DNA from: Locusta migratoria
Lineage: Eukaryota > Arthropoda > Insecta > Orthoptera > Acrididae
Length of the DNA: 64,000 nucleotides
Assembly (NCBI GenBank): GCA_026315105.1
Contig: CM048744.1
Span: forward strand, 316,765,270-316,829,269
Reading direction: 5' to 3'
Below the pieces are notes generated by a model, which had not been told where the DNA came from, searched no databases, and saw only the letters and a list, made by a program, of their open reading frames with translations. The stretch's first letter is position 1, and every line of letters starts with the position of its first letter. Positions 21,895-31,735 of the stretch are shown piece by piece. Position numbers and translations under genes: made by a program.

Positions 21895-22560
21895 AAGTTA
21901 CTCTTTACGTCCTCATATCTCATGAACTATGTGTCATACTGTGATATAATTTTGAAGGTACATTCATCTGTAAATGTGTATATTGTCTGTAAAATTTCCT
22001 GCGCCTACAATTTGTAGTATACAAATAATAAATTGTAACGTCATACCGAATGCCGTAGTTTTACTCCATAAACAGTGGAAAAGTAGTAATCGAAAAACGT
22101 TTTTCCTTTAATAATTTTGCTATGGTTATCAGCGAGAAAAAGTTTAATAAAGGTTTGAAATTATTTTTAAAGTTTGTTGCAAGTCGCTAAGTACTTTCAT
22201 TCTCATATAGTGCATTCATAAAACCTCGTCGCATTATGTGGCAGTTTATTCCAAGTCTTATTGTTTATGATATTATATCTCCTGAACTATATGTCGTATG
22301 TGGTTCGTACTCCTACAGAAATTATTATATGTACCAAATTTTGTTGAAATCGGCCCAGTATATTAGGAGGAAATGTGCAGCATTGTCGTTTGACGCAGCA
22401 GTTTTTCGCACATCTCATTGTTTATGACGTCGTATTTGCTTACGTATATGTCGTAAGTGATTCTTACCCAGACAGCGATTGTTGCCTGATATTAAGGAAC
22501 ATGTCTACCAAGTTTGGTTGAAATCGATCCAGTAGTTTAGGAGCCTATTTTATAAGATGT
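21895..22560 (+). repeat. cluster of diverged ~150-bp repeat units
   Basis: At least three related units begin near 21911, 22255 and 22427, each with an ATATCTCNTGAACTATNTGTCNTA-type core (one unit degenerate) followed by a GTTGAAATCG(A/G)(T/C)CCAGTA-type end in the last two. A further inverted copy is at 4955-5080. Family unidentified. Confidence 0.5.
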
Positions 22561-23970
22561 AAGATTTTAAAGTATTTGCTATGACTGTAACTGTTCAAAA
22601 CAAAACGGGCAGGTAAATAAATAATTAAATATTACCTTTGACACAATATTTTATTGTACAAAAACGAAACGTCTAAATAAATAAATTCATTCTAATAAAT
22701 ATTCCCTCTGATACATTTACAATAAAATCAGCCACTAGTAATAAACAAATCTTCTCCAAAATGGTTGGAATCGCGCTGCACTAACAGCATTGAGGCGCAT
22801 GCGCTGCCATCTTTCACGAACGATTTCGCAAAAAGTAATGGGTAGAAATATTTAATTTTTCCGCTACTTAAATCTTTATATGTCAGCATTGTGACGAAAG
22901 ACTCATCATTTAGTTAATAGTTATAGTTAATAAGATAATGGCTTTGAAATAAGAGACTGCGCAAGGTTAGGAAAAGTTTGCAGTAAAAAACAGGGCTGCT
23001 ATGATATTCCGTTTGGTGCATGTCACACCATATGTTGCTGCGGGTGCAATTTTCCTAACGTACTGACTTAGGAGATCTTTACCTTTCACCCATATCGCTA
23101 AAATTTATTTTATCAGCGAACTCATTTCCGATGGCGAAAAGGCCAGATGAAATATACATGGTTAGAGGTATCAAAATGATAAAATGCAAAGAGTGGCGCA
23201 TTTTGCCACATGGCTACTATGCAAAACTTCATTAACTTCGCGTTATTCAAGGAAATGTAGATGTTTGAATGAAAAAGAGTAAAGTTTAACGCCTAGTAAT
23301 AACAGAATGAAAGTTACTAGATCTAACGAGGATTTTATGTGAGAATACTAGAAAATGAGATACCAAGGATCTCTTCACTACCTAATCAACAGACTTGTTC
23401 TTATTTCCTCACATACTGAAGCACTCTGTATTGAGGTATTAGAATGTCCTTTTCATATAAATGTAAAACTGAATATTACATAGAGACACAGCACTTTTGT
23501 AGTTTGCAACTATTAAATTTAATGGGTTAAGAAGTCAGTACCAGTATCTTCAAGTATGGATGTTATGCAGTAACACCCTGTGCATAATTATTAGGAGTTC
23601 TGAAACTGAAGACGAAGTATTACTAGACGGGTGAGCCAGTGCTTCATATTTAACTAACATTGTCTAAAGTTATAAATTTCTCACAGAGGTCCTGTTTGGA
23701 GAGGATGAAAATTCGAAGTATTTTGAACATTTCATTCGCTTCATGTGTTCATCTAACTTCAACAGAAAAAAAAGTTCCTGTCATGTCAGAAAGTGCATGT
23801 TCGTAAACTGTCAGTACATCCTCTTAATAAACTATTGTCGCAAATGAAACTATAATGAAAATGTAGTGTAGTTATTCATGAACACATTGATGAAAATTCC
23901 ACGTCCATACAGTGAGTAGTTTGCAAGTGTGAGCTAGTTGAATAAAACGCGAGATAACTGTTGTTTTCTA
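22561..23970. other. AT-rich noncoding stretch
   Basis: No recognised element or gene. It may include decayed upstream sequence of the Copia element that follows. Confidence 0.35.
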
Positions 23971-23977
23971 AAGAAGA

Positions 23978-24435
23978 AGACTACCACATAGTAGGTTACT
24001 GCGATGCAGATTGTGCAGGAGATTCCTAAGACAGAAAATCAACAACAGACGCTATTTAAATTTCGGGGAGCAATGATATCATGGTAAAGTAAGAAACAGC
24101 CAACAATAGCCTTATCTACAACTAAGGCAGAACATAGTGCTCTGACTTCAGAATGTCAGGAGGCCCAATGGATTCAAAGGTTAGACAGTGAAATATCTCC
24201 TAGTGCCAAGAAGGAGCCTGCCAAACAACTATGTGACAACAGAGCAGCAGTTGACTTAGCGAAGACTGATGGCTGCAAGAGCAGAACAAAACATATAGAC
24301 ACAAGACAACTTATCATAAGGGAAAAAATAGAATCAGCCCAAGTTAAAGCACATACCTTAAGACCAGAAGCTGGCAGATATTATGAAAAAACCGCTGACA
24401 AAGACTCGGCACCGTCTCCTGCTACATTTTGGATT
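23978..24435 (+). pseudogene. Copia-type retrotransposon RNase H, fragment
   Basis: Translation gives HIVGYCDADCAGDS, then DRKSTT, SKKQPTIALSTTKAEHSALT, AKQLCDNRAAVDLAKTD and SRTKHIDTRQLIIREKIE. These are the ordered landmarks of the RNase H domain at the 3' end of Copia pol (YCDADWAGD, KKQ..ALSTTEAEY, CDN.SAI.LAKN, RTKHID). Stops interrupt near 24030 and 24055. Upstream protease, integrase and RT were not found, so the copy is 5'-truncated or eroded. Confidence 0.85.
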
Positions 24436-24514
24436 GAAAATGTAGTTTTATTTGTGTTTGTATGTTTTTATTTTTTATTTTTATTTATTTTTACAGGCTT
24501 AATTGTAGTGGGGG

Positions 24515-24633
24515 TGTGAGAAAGGGACATTTGCGTTGTTATGTAAGCTCTTTGTTCTTTATTATTCTGAGGTCAAATAAACCGTTATTCTCAAGAAGCA
24601 ACCTGTCAAATTTATTAAATTGCTGTGTCAACA
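24515..24633 (+). repeat. possible Copia 3' LTR
   Basis: A purine-rich tract GTAGTGGGGG precedes TGTGAGAAAGGG. The segment contains an AATAAA signal at about 24577 and can end at GTCAACA, giving TG...CA ends. Its position just after the RNase H fits an LTR, but no partner LTR was found. Confidence 0.35.
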
Positions 24634-25054
24634 GCATTGCTGCATTAATGGTCTCAAAAACAGCTGTTTTGAAACAGTGACACAGTCAGAATGAAACAGT
24701 TTCAGTATAGGTAGCGAATGTGATCCGAAAGAGCATAATGTCACAGAGAGGTTTCAAAACCGTGAAACATGGCGTTTTGAAACAATAAAACTATTCCGCG
24801 TTCGAAACATCGTTTAGAAACTGTAGGTTCGTTCAAGCAGCTGCCAGAAAGCTACTTTCAAGCGAGAAAAACCAGGGATTATTACGTATGCTCAGCTATA
24901 TGACGTATTTGGAGCTTAAACGCTTTTCGTCCCATTTCTGGTAGGATTCCCGCGCATAGCGGCAGCGGTGGATCAATAGCTGATCTCCAACCTCATTATT
25001 GTTTTGTTATTCCTATAATATAATGCCGATCAGTTAAGCAGAGCAACAACAGTT

Positions 25055-25625
25055 TCCAGAATGGAACTTTCACTCTGCAGCGGAGTGTGCGCTGATACGA
25101 AACTTCCTGGCAGATTAAAATTGTGTGCCGGAACCGGGACTCGAACCTGGGAACTTTGCCTTTCGCGGGCAAGCGCACTGCCGACTGTGCTATCCCGACA
25201 CGACTCACGATGCCGCCTCACAACTTTACTTCCGTCATTACCTCGCCTCCTACTTTCCAAACTTCACAGAAGCTCTCCTGGGAACCATGCAAGACTAGCA
25301 CTCCTGGAAGAAAGGATATGGCGGAGACATGGCTTAGCCACAGAGTGAAAGTTTCATTCTGGAAACATCCCTTAGGCTGTGGCTAAGCCATGTCTCCACC
25401 ATATCCTTTCTTCCAGGAGTGCTAGTCGTGCATGGTTCGCAGGAGAGCTTCTGTGAAGTTTGGAAAGTAGGAGGCGAGGTACTGGCGGAAGTAAAGTTGT
25501 GAGGCGGCATCGTGAGTCGTGTCCGGATAGCACAGTCGGTAGTGCGCATGCCCGCGAAAGGCAAAGGTACCAGGTTCGAGTCCCGATTCCGGCTCACAAT
25601 TTTAATCTGCCAGGCAGTTTTAACA
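25055..25625. mobile_element. head-to-head tRNA-like SINE palindrome
   Basis: Two inverted copies of the unit that forms the tandem array at 56.6 kb. Each arm has a tRNA-like module: minus strand at about 25124-25197 and plus strand at about 25522-25597, with GCCCGCGAAAGGCAAAGGT and a B box (GGTTCGAGTCC). The modules point outward from a centre near 25350, where GTGGCTAAGCCATGTCTCC meets its inverse. Neither module folds as a convincing functional tRNA. Confidence 0.75.
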
Positions 25626-25639
25626 GCAGTTTGTTTTTC

Positions 25640-26150
25640 ATTTTTATTTGTATGAGTGAAAACGTTTAACATAATATATCATACGTATAAAGTAACGAAA
25701 ATGTATACAATCTGGGCCGGCGCAGGCGTAACTGCCACACCCCATGTTATAAAAAGGGAAAACCTTGCGTAATGTTAAAATCAGTCTACTCTTTGTATGA
25801 TAGTTCTGTTGTCACATGTTTTCCAAATAAAGATACGTTTGTCAGTTACACAAGTATAAAACACAGAAGTATACAAGGTGTCCCATTGTAATGTATACCA
25901 GCAGTGGCGCAACCAGGATTTGGTCTTTGGGGGTCTTATTATTTAAGAATAAAGCAATGGCCTATGAACAGGGACCGGGAGGGGGACAAGACGCGAACCC
26001 TCCCCGTAGTATTTTTGACGGCAGTCACTTTTGCCTTTGACTGAAGCAACTTGTAACAACAAAAACATTTTTTATTTTATTTTACTTTAATTATTTACTT
26101 TTTATTCATTTAGAAAACGAAAACGGAACACCTCTGCTAAATTACAGTTC
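25640..26150. other. unassigned, with TATA-like and AATAAA signals
   Basis: Around 25711-25830 a GGGCCGGCGCAGG block, TATAAAAAGG and AATAAAG occur in LTR-like order, which could be a solo LTR or hAT end; neither is proven. Confidence 0.25.
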
Positions 26151-26640
26151 CTTCATCATCATCATCAGCCATTTCAATCATTTAATGAGGGGACTGATGA
26201 CCTAGCTGTTTAGTCCCCTCAAAACCAACAACAACAATCATTTAATGATGTGGCCTCTTCGAGTCGTGGATTTAGGTAGTCTTTCAGCAGTCTTCCACAA
26301 GTGAAACGGTCTTGAGCAGTTCTCTGCCAGGTGCTACTAGCGACCTTCTTGATATCTTTGCCCCATCTGTCCGGTGGTCATCCTCTAGGCCTCCGGTGCT
26401 CTCTCGGACTCCCACTCCAGTACTATCCTCGTCCATCTGTTGTCTTTTCTTCTCGCGATGTGGCCGGCCCACAGATCACAGATCGGATGTCATCTGCCCT
26501 TTTCCTATCCTTTCTTGTATAGCCCAGCATTGCTCTTTCCATCGTTCTCTGTGCTGCCCTAAGTTTCCCTTTCGAAAATGAGTTCAGTTCCTTCACAAGA
26601 AATAAGGTGAATAGTCTCGTATTAATTTGAAAGTGGAAGA
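26150..26640 (-). pseudogene. LINE reverse transcriptase C-terminus and 3' tail
   Basis: On the minus strand, LRAAQRTMERAMLGYTRKDR matches the typical LINE segment RRTMERAMLG(V)..RD, and further blocks (WIDDI-type region degraded to EDSTGV, VAPGRELLK) follow in broken frames. A TCATCATCATCATCA run at 26151-26167 is the probable 3' simple-repeat tail. 5'-truncated like most LINE copies. Confidence 0.6.
26189..26234 (+). mobile_element. 46-bp SINE 3'-end insertion
   Basis: GGGGACTGATGACC...TTTAGTCCCC with an AACAACAACAA tail is only the last part of a tRNA-derived SINE. It is flanked by a perfect 14-bp duplication CAATCATTTAATGA (26175-26188 and 26235-26248), so it is an extremely 5'-truncated retroposition inside the LINE 3' region. 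Confidence 0.75.
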
Positions 26641-26763
26641 TGTGCAACGTAGTGGAAGTGGAGTGTATCTAATCAGGTCGTAAAACAATATGTTACTAGC
26701 CAAAGAGAAAGGTCTTTACAGTTTAATTAACATGAGACTATGTGTAAAAACTGAACGAAAATA

Positions 26764-26936
26764 GCCGCGCGGGAGTAGCCGAGCGGTCTGGAGCGACACG
26801 TTACGGATCGTGCGGCCTCCCGCGTCGGAAGTTCGAATCCTCTCTCGGGCTTGGATATGTGTGTTGTCCTTAGGTTAGTTTAACTTAGTTTAAGAAGTTT
26901 GTAAGACTAGGGACCGATGACCAACGTAGTTTGGTC
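26764..26936 (+). mobile_element. tRNA-derived SINE (GCCGCGCGGG family)
   Basis: The head GCCGCGCGGGAGTAGCCGAG, B box AAGTTCGAATCC, CTCTCTCGGGCTTGG and GTAAGACTAGGGACCGATGA mark a second SINE subfamily related to the one at 14.4 kb. GAACGAAAATA (26753-26763) and GAACTAAAATA (26937-26947) form a one-mismatch target duplication. Confidence 0.8.
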
Positions 26937-26949
26937 GAACTAAAATAAC

Positions 26950-27345
26950 ACTATGTTGTTCATAAGATTCCACTCGGTGGCATCTGATCTGTCGATTTGG
27001 AAAAATTCTGCAAGTTAAGTATCTGCCAGTAGCGTTAAGACTTTCTGTAGGAAGCTGAGTTGAAAAATAAGAAGTAACATTTTATTTAAAAATATATTTC
27101 TAACGACAAGAATATAAAAATTCCGACATTCGTAAATTTTTTCCAGCTATTTTCTCTTCTAATCCGGCAAGTCTAATTGTACTCGACTTGAAAACACGTA
27201 TTACATCAACGTAAATTTAGCCCATAAACGCGTGTTATAGTAAATTGTGATGCACTTCTTTCTCGAAGATTGCGTCTGATCGGTCTTCATTCCATCGGCC
27301 AACGGCCAATACGAATTCTGTGTTTATCATGCGTAAAGAACGCAA
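26950..27345. other. AT-rich noncoding stretch
   Basis: No feature recognised. Confidence 0.35.
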
Positions 27346-27839
27346 CAATTGCTAATATTGTATATATTTTTGACGAATTACAGCGTTCAAATGAATGAAA
27401 TAGATCGCAATTTGCGATGTTATGGCTTCACTGTATTAGGTTTAGATGGAATACCAAACTATGGAGAATGAAAATTTGTGCCCGGCCGGGATTCGAACCC
27501 GGGATCTCCTGCTTACTACGCAGGCGCATTGACCACTCCGCCACCGAGAACACAGTAATCAGCACGACTGCAGAGGACTCTTCCCTGCACGTCTCCCGCC
27601 ACACACAAATCTCCATTCGCCACGCTGTCTCTGCAGGGAAGAGTCCTCTGCAGTCATGCTGATTACTGTGTCCTCGTTGGCGGAGTGGTCAATGCGCCTG
27701 CCTAGTAAGCAGGAGATCTCGGGTTCGAATGCAGGCCGGGCACAAATTTTCATTCGCCACTGTTTGGTATTTCATATAAACCTAATACGTGAAGCCTTAA
27801 CATCGCAAATTGCGATTTATTTCATTCAATTGCTAATAT
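27346..27839. mobile_element. tRNA-like inverted dimer with 13-bp target duplication
   Basis: Two inverted tRNA-like modules (minus strand about 27479-27545, plus strand about 27676-27742) share GCCTGCNTAGTAAGCAGGAG, a GGGTTCGAAT B box and GGCCGGGCACAAATTTTCAT. The loop segment CTAGTAA would place an AGT anticodon, Thr-like. The arms extend to ATCGCAATTTGCGATGTTA on the left and its inverse on the right. A perfect 13-bp direct repeat CAATTGCTAATAT lies at 27346-27358 and 27827-27839. Both modules point outward. Confidence 0.75.
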
Positions 27840-27924
27840 GGTTCCTCTGAAATAAAGGCAACAATTGAATTAAAAAAATTTTATAGTCAGCGACAACATG
27901 AACACCGCAGTGGTTACTCTCAGC

Positions 27925-28048
27925 CGGCCGCGGTGGCCGAGGAGACTGAGGCGCTCCAGTCACGGTCTGCACGGCCACTACGGTCGGGAGTTCGAATCCC
28001 CCGTCGGGCATGGATATTTGTGCCGACCTTAGTTGTAAGTAGTTCAAA
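27925..28048 (+). mobile_element. tRNA-derived SINE, 3'-truncated
   Basis: It has the head GCCGGCCGCGGTGGCCGAGG and body to TAAGTAGTTCA, then stops short of the usual GGGACTGATGACC and tail. It is directly followed by the poly-T that ends the minus-strand retrocopy. Confidence 0.8.
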
Positions 28049-28062
28049 GAAACCGCCCTCCG

Positions 28063-28063
<1 letters not shown>

Positions 28064-28109
<46 letters not shown>

Positions 28110-28770
28110 ACTTTTCATTTCTCACCCTGAGGGGGAATGAGGCGGGCTGCTTGAGAGCGTGCTTATGCTGTTTCCAGTCTTCAGAGGGTTCCCCCACGTG
28201 TGGGATGTCTTGTTTCTTTATTAGGTCATTTCTTTTGCATGGTGTATGGGTTATTTTTGCCTATGTTTTCTTGTAAAAGGAGGGGGCGAAGGTTTGTCCC
28301 AATTGGGAATATTCCGTGGGCATGGGAACAACTCCGGTATTCACCTTACAGCCAACAGGAAACCACGGAAACCTGGGCCAAAGCTGCTGGTGGTAACCAC
28401 CTTGTATGTCGGTGTGATGGTGCGTTGTGTTTGGTATTGGCTTCTCAGGGTCTCCTTCGGCGTTGGCCGTGGTGTCCCCTCTTTTCCTTTTCCTTTCTGT
28501 CTTCTTCTTCTTGAAGCCGCTTCAGGGCTTCTGTTGTGGCGTCGTCTCGAGGAGGATCACCATACTCTTCTTGAAGGTGGTGTGGAACATTCTTCTTCCA
28601 GTAAGGCTTGAGAAAGACCTTACTGTAGGGCCACTGCCCATCAGCCTTCTCTTTGTAGAACCGTTCTTTGTCCCAGTTGAACGCATCGCGCGGTTGAAGC
28701 TGATGTTTCCAGTTTAGTACCTCCTCCGTCATCACGATTTGGTTCGTCGTCTTCTCTGTTGAGGGGCAGC
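28064..28770 (-). pseudogene. poly(A)-tailed retrocopy of an unidentified gene
   Basis: A 44-nt T run at 28064-28107 is a poly(A) tail on the minus strand. Upstream of it on that strand lies sequence without repeats, an AATAAA at about 28216-28222, and an ORF whose likely start is near 28726. The frame reads MTEEVLNWKHQLQPRDAFNW, then KERFYKEKADGQWPYSKVFL, a Lys/Glu-rich segment EALKRLQEEEDRKEKEKRG, and stops at 28445. The protein is hydrophilic with a predicted charged helix at the C-terminus and no signal peptide or membrane segment. I do not recognise the family. No introns are visible, as expected of a retrocopy. It could be an mRNA-derived pseudogene or an unknown retroelement ORF. Target duplications were not found. 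Confidence 0.5.
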
Positions 28771-28789
28771 CTCCCCCTCCCTCACCTTT

Positions 28790-28870
28790 TACAGCATCCA
28801 CTGCCGCCCCGCTGATGTGCCGCACGGTGCGGCCGCACGTTTCGCACGTACCCTGCGCCGGCCCTGTATA
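28790..28870 (-). mobile_element. possible hAT-type terminus
   Basis: On the minus strand the block begins CAGGGCCGGCGCAGGGTA and is GC-rich with GGGGCGGCAGTGG, the style of hAT ends. It resembles the terminus at 1767. No second end was identified. Confidence 0.3.
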
Positions 28871-28889
28871 CAATGATAAAACACTGAAC

Positions 28890-29285
28890 TATATTCTACC
28901 ATTGTATCTGCTAATTTGCCAAGGAATCTTATTTTACACTCAAAGTCTAGTGTTGTAAAACCTGTTAACAAATTTTGTTGTGGTGAAGTAAACAAGCTTA
29001 AATGTGGAACATGTGACAATTTCTGTATTGGACAAAATAGGATACAGAGAACATAGCTACTCCAGTCATGGCAGTGCACTAAGTACCCATTTGCGTCAAA
29101 ATCATCAACAACTTCTAAATGTCGAAAACAATTTGCAAATTCTTCATTACGAGAATAAAAGCACATGTTTAGACATTTTTGTGCATAGATACACCTTGAA
29201 GGAGCGACTGCTTAACGAACAAGTTATCAGCACAAGAGACTGGTTTTTCCAAAATTTTCGAAGCAACATTTTTCAGTAATTAATT
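28890..29285 (+). pseudogene. Penelope-like element GIY-YIG endonuclease, fragment
   Basis: Broken frames give NKLKCGTCDNFCIGQNRI, which fits the GIY-YIG start YKLKCGTCDKFYIGQTGR of Penelope-like elements, then YSSHGSALSTHLRQNHQQLL and NNLQILHYENKSTCLDIF, the typical histidine-containing and Asn-rich C-terminal parts, ending SNIFQ-stop at 29279. One frameshift lies near 29035. The RT is missing. A decayed hammerhead-like motif 420 bp downstream (29700) would fit the tail of the same element. Confidence 0.7.
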
Positions 29286-29699
29286 TTGAGGATTTCACTT
29301 TTTTTTTCTTTTTCTTTTTTTTTTGCAAATGTGGTATTTATTTTATTTTTGATGTTTGTTTAAAATGATGCACTTCATTTTGACCTTGTATCTTGGATAA
29401 ATAAGGCAACTGTTCAGCCTCTACTCTAACTTCCATATTACTCACAGGATAATTTGCCATAGAATCTTTATTATATATATATATAATATTAATCACAACT
29501 GATGTTTATTCTTATTTGCCAATACATAATAACAGTATTTTACATGACAAATTTGAATGCATCAAATCTAAATTTATATAATATCGGTATGTAATTCCAA
29601 ATTATGTAAAACTATAAAAAATATTTAATATGTTAATTATAAATTGCAAATAGTTTTTTGTATATACTTATTGGCTGTATATTTATCTTATTGACAGAT
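29286..29699. other. AT-rich sequence, probable PLE 3' region
   Basis: A T-rich run at 29298-29323 and a short (TA)n at 29474-29486. It lies between the PLE endonuclease and the hammerhead-like relic. Confidence 0.35.
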
Positions 29700-29730
29700 C
29701 ACCATATGATGGGCTAAGCCCGAATTATGT
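29700..29730 (+). ncRNA. decayed hammerhead-like motif of a PLE tail
   Basis: CATATGATGGGCTAAGCCCG followed by AATTATG keeps the stem II hairpin GGGC/GCCC. The CTGANGA box is altered to CATATGA and GAAA to GAAT. It should be inactive. Confidence 0.4.
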
Positions 29731-31109
29731 TGTGAATAATAAATCATCTACTTATAACACCTACTGATTATTCAAGCAATCTCTAGCAATTTTTAAATTA
29801 TTAAAAAAAAAATTGCCGAGGAATGTCAGTCTCTAAAATTAAAATGTAAGAAACAAAATTTAAGAAATAACGTGAAGACTACAGAATGTATCACAAATAT
29901 ATGAAAAACATTATAAAAACTGTACAAAAATATCTGAATGCTTCCAATAGCAGTTAATCATTTCAGTAAGCCTACTTATTTCCGTACCTCAGTTTCACAA
30001 AAATTATACCAACATATTTTTGCGGGTACTTACTAGCTTGATAAAGTGAATGCGTAGCTACAAACAAATAATACGTCCATGTATAAACTGTTAACATAAG
30101 CAGGTCATATTCTTGAAGATATTCAGTTTGATACCTGCCAAGTAGCTAAAAGAATTATGATAGGTACACGAAAGGTACAGAAGTAAGGATAAGGTGAAAA
30201 GATGGTTTATAAGGCGATGTAGAGTCTAATCTGCTACAATGTAAAAATCGTGTATACTTTTGAAAGTATTACAATGTCCGAAATCCGCTAAAACAAAACT
30301 CATGCAACATCTAAGTAGGCACTGAGCACGCGAACATAATCATAATAATTTCCTTTATACTTGAGCACATCAGCTTCCGATACATTTCTGCTTTCAAAAA
30401 GTTTTTAGACGATACGATTACGAATCAGGTACTGTGAATTGTATGAATTACACTGCACTGGCAATTTGTTTTTATTGACTGCAATTAACAAAAGCACTGA
30501 TATTACTTTAATTATGTTTTATATTTGTATTAGGAAGTTCAGAGCAAGTTCAGTGACGAGGAAATATGAAAGTAACAGCACTAAAAACAACTACTTCTCA
30601 GTTTGTATCATGTCATTCCTCTGTTATTCCCTACTAGCCACTCGGAGCGCTAGTATCGCTTCACTTGCCATTTTTCCCAGAGAGTTTCGGGACTGTCTGT
30701 GATGGATTGTGATATTAATTATATTATAACGAAACGTAAACGCTGATAACGTGAAATCATGTGGAAACTCCCACGACAACTTAGATAGTTCTGCGCAAGA
30801 GCGAATCTGGCAGCTTCATGCACCAGAAATATTTTTCCGGGTAGAATGTGGTAGCTTATGGCAACTGCTTAAACAGCAAACACCCACTCGGCAAGAAGCA
30901 AGAAGCGGCAGAAGGCGCTGGCTGAACTTATGCTTACAGCTGGTCGCTGCTTAAACGAACTTACTGAAACAATGGCGAACTCTGCTTCAAGAAGAGGACA
31001 AATTACCGTGGCAAAACAGATTAAAAAAATTTTAAAGATAATTAAAGATAATTAAAAAAAGTATTTTTGTCAAAGTCAAACCATGAAATATCACGTAATT
31101 TTGGCTGTT
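29731..31109. other. AT-rich noncoding stretch
   Basis: Short ORFs near 30439-30702 and 30751-30954 have no family resemblance. No repeat pair recognised. Confidence 0.4.
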
Positions 31110-31311
31110 TGTTAGGATATGGTCTGACAGAATATTGTCGCGCTGAAAGAGAAGGCAGGGTTGTCAACTAATACTATAAGCAGGTTTATTGCGATCTGAA
31201 ACATACACGCATCACTGACTGCCTCTCGGGCTCTGCTATTTATACACAGACAGAGTGTACCAGAAAGTAGAAGAACAGTTAACATAAGAAACACGTAGGC
31301 CATTATGGACA
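31110..31311 (-). repeat. putative Gypsy 3' LTR
   Basis: Read on the minus strand it starts TGTCCATAATGG and ends CATATCCTAACA (TG...CA), with a TATAAATAG box at about 31235-31243 and CAATAAACC at about 31187-31195 in promoter-polyadenylation order. No second LTR is present for comparison and no clear polypurine tract precedes it. Confidence 0.5.
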
Positions 31312-31335
31312 TGATACATACAAAGAAATAAATTT

Positions 31336-31405
31336 TTGCCGATGGACGGGATTGAACCGGTGACCTTCAGTACTGCAGTCGGTGACGCTATCCATTGCGG
31401 CACGC
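31336..31405 (-). repeat. tRNA-like fragment
   Basis: The minus strand carries GGCGTGCCGCAATGGATAGC (A-box-like), then a CGGTTCAATCCCG B box. It sits just inside the putative LTR. It is more likely a SINE or tRNA relic than a gene. Confidence 0.4.
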
Positions 31406-31735
31406 CGGCGGTCGGATAACTTGCGGTCTTGCCGCATTGCTTCCTCTCCTGAAAAAACAGCGACCCGCTGTTAGGTTCCCTTTGGAGACAGCTGCAATGT
31501 CCTGGATCTTGATCTTGTCATGGGTCCTCTGTATGGCAGTCCTGGAGAATCTTTCCCTTCTGCACGATTACCGACGATAGACCGTTCTTGTCGTGGCTTC
31601 ATCAGTATCATTACCGTCCTTAGAGTCCTTGAACAAGAAGCCATTTTCGCCTATCTGCACTTCAGGATAGTAGTAATGCTTCATGCGGAGGACGAGAACA
31701 ATGTCTCTTCGCGTTTTTGTCGTTTCGACAACGGC

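Noticed and set aside
27676..27742. Candidate tRNA-Thr (AGT) gene
   Set aside because: It is one arm of an inverted repeat; the B-box region (GGTTCGAATGC) and the acceptor side are altered. Treated as a SINE-type module, though a real tRNA cannot be fully excluded.
28200..28717. Plus-strand ORFs over the retrocopy
   Set aside because: They are antisense to the poly(A)-tailed minus-strand unit and lack domains; the poly-T orientation favours the minus strand.
1690..28870. A single giant hAT element between the two GCGCCGGCCCTG termini
   Set aside because: Both termini are in the same orientation and too far apart; no common target duplication was seen.
31336..31405. Gypsy primer-binding site
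   Set aside because: It lies at the 3' side of the element next to the 3' LTR, not after a 5' LTR, and reads as a full tRNA-like module and not a short 3'-end complement.
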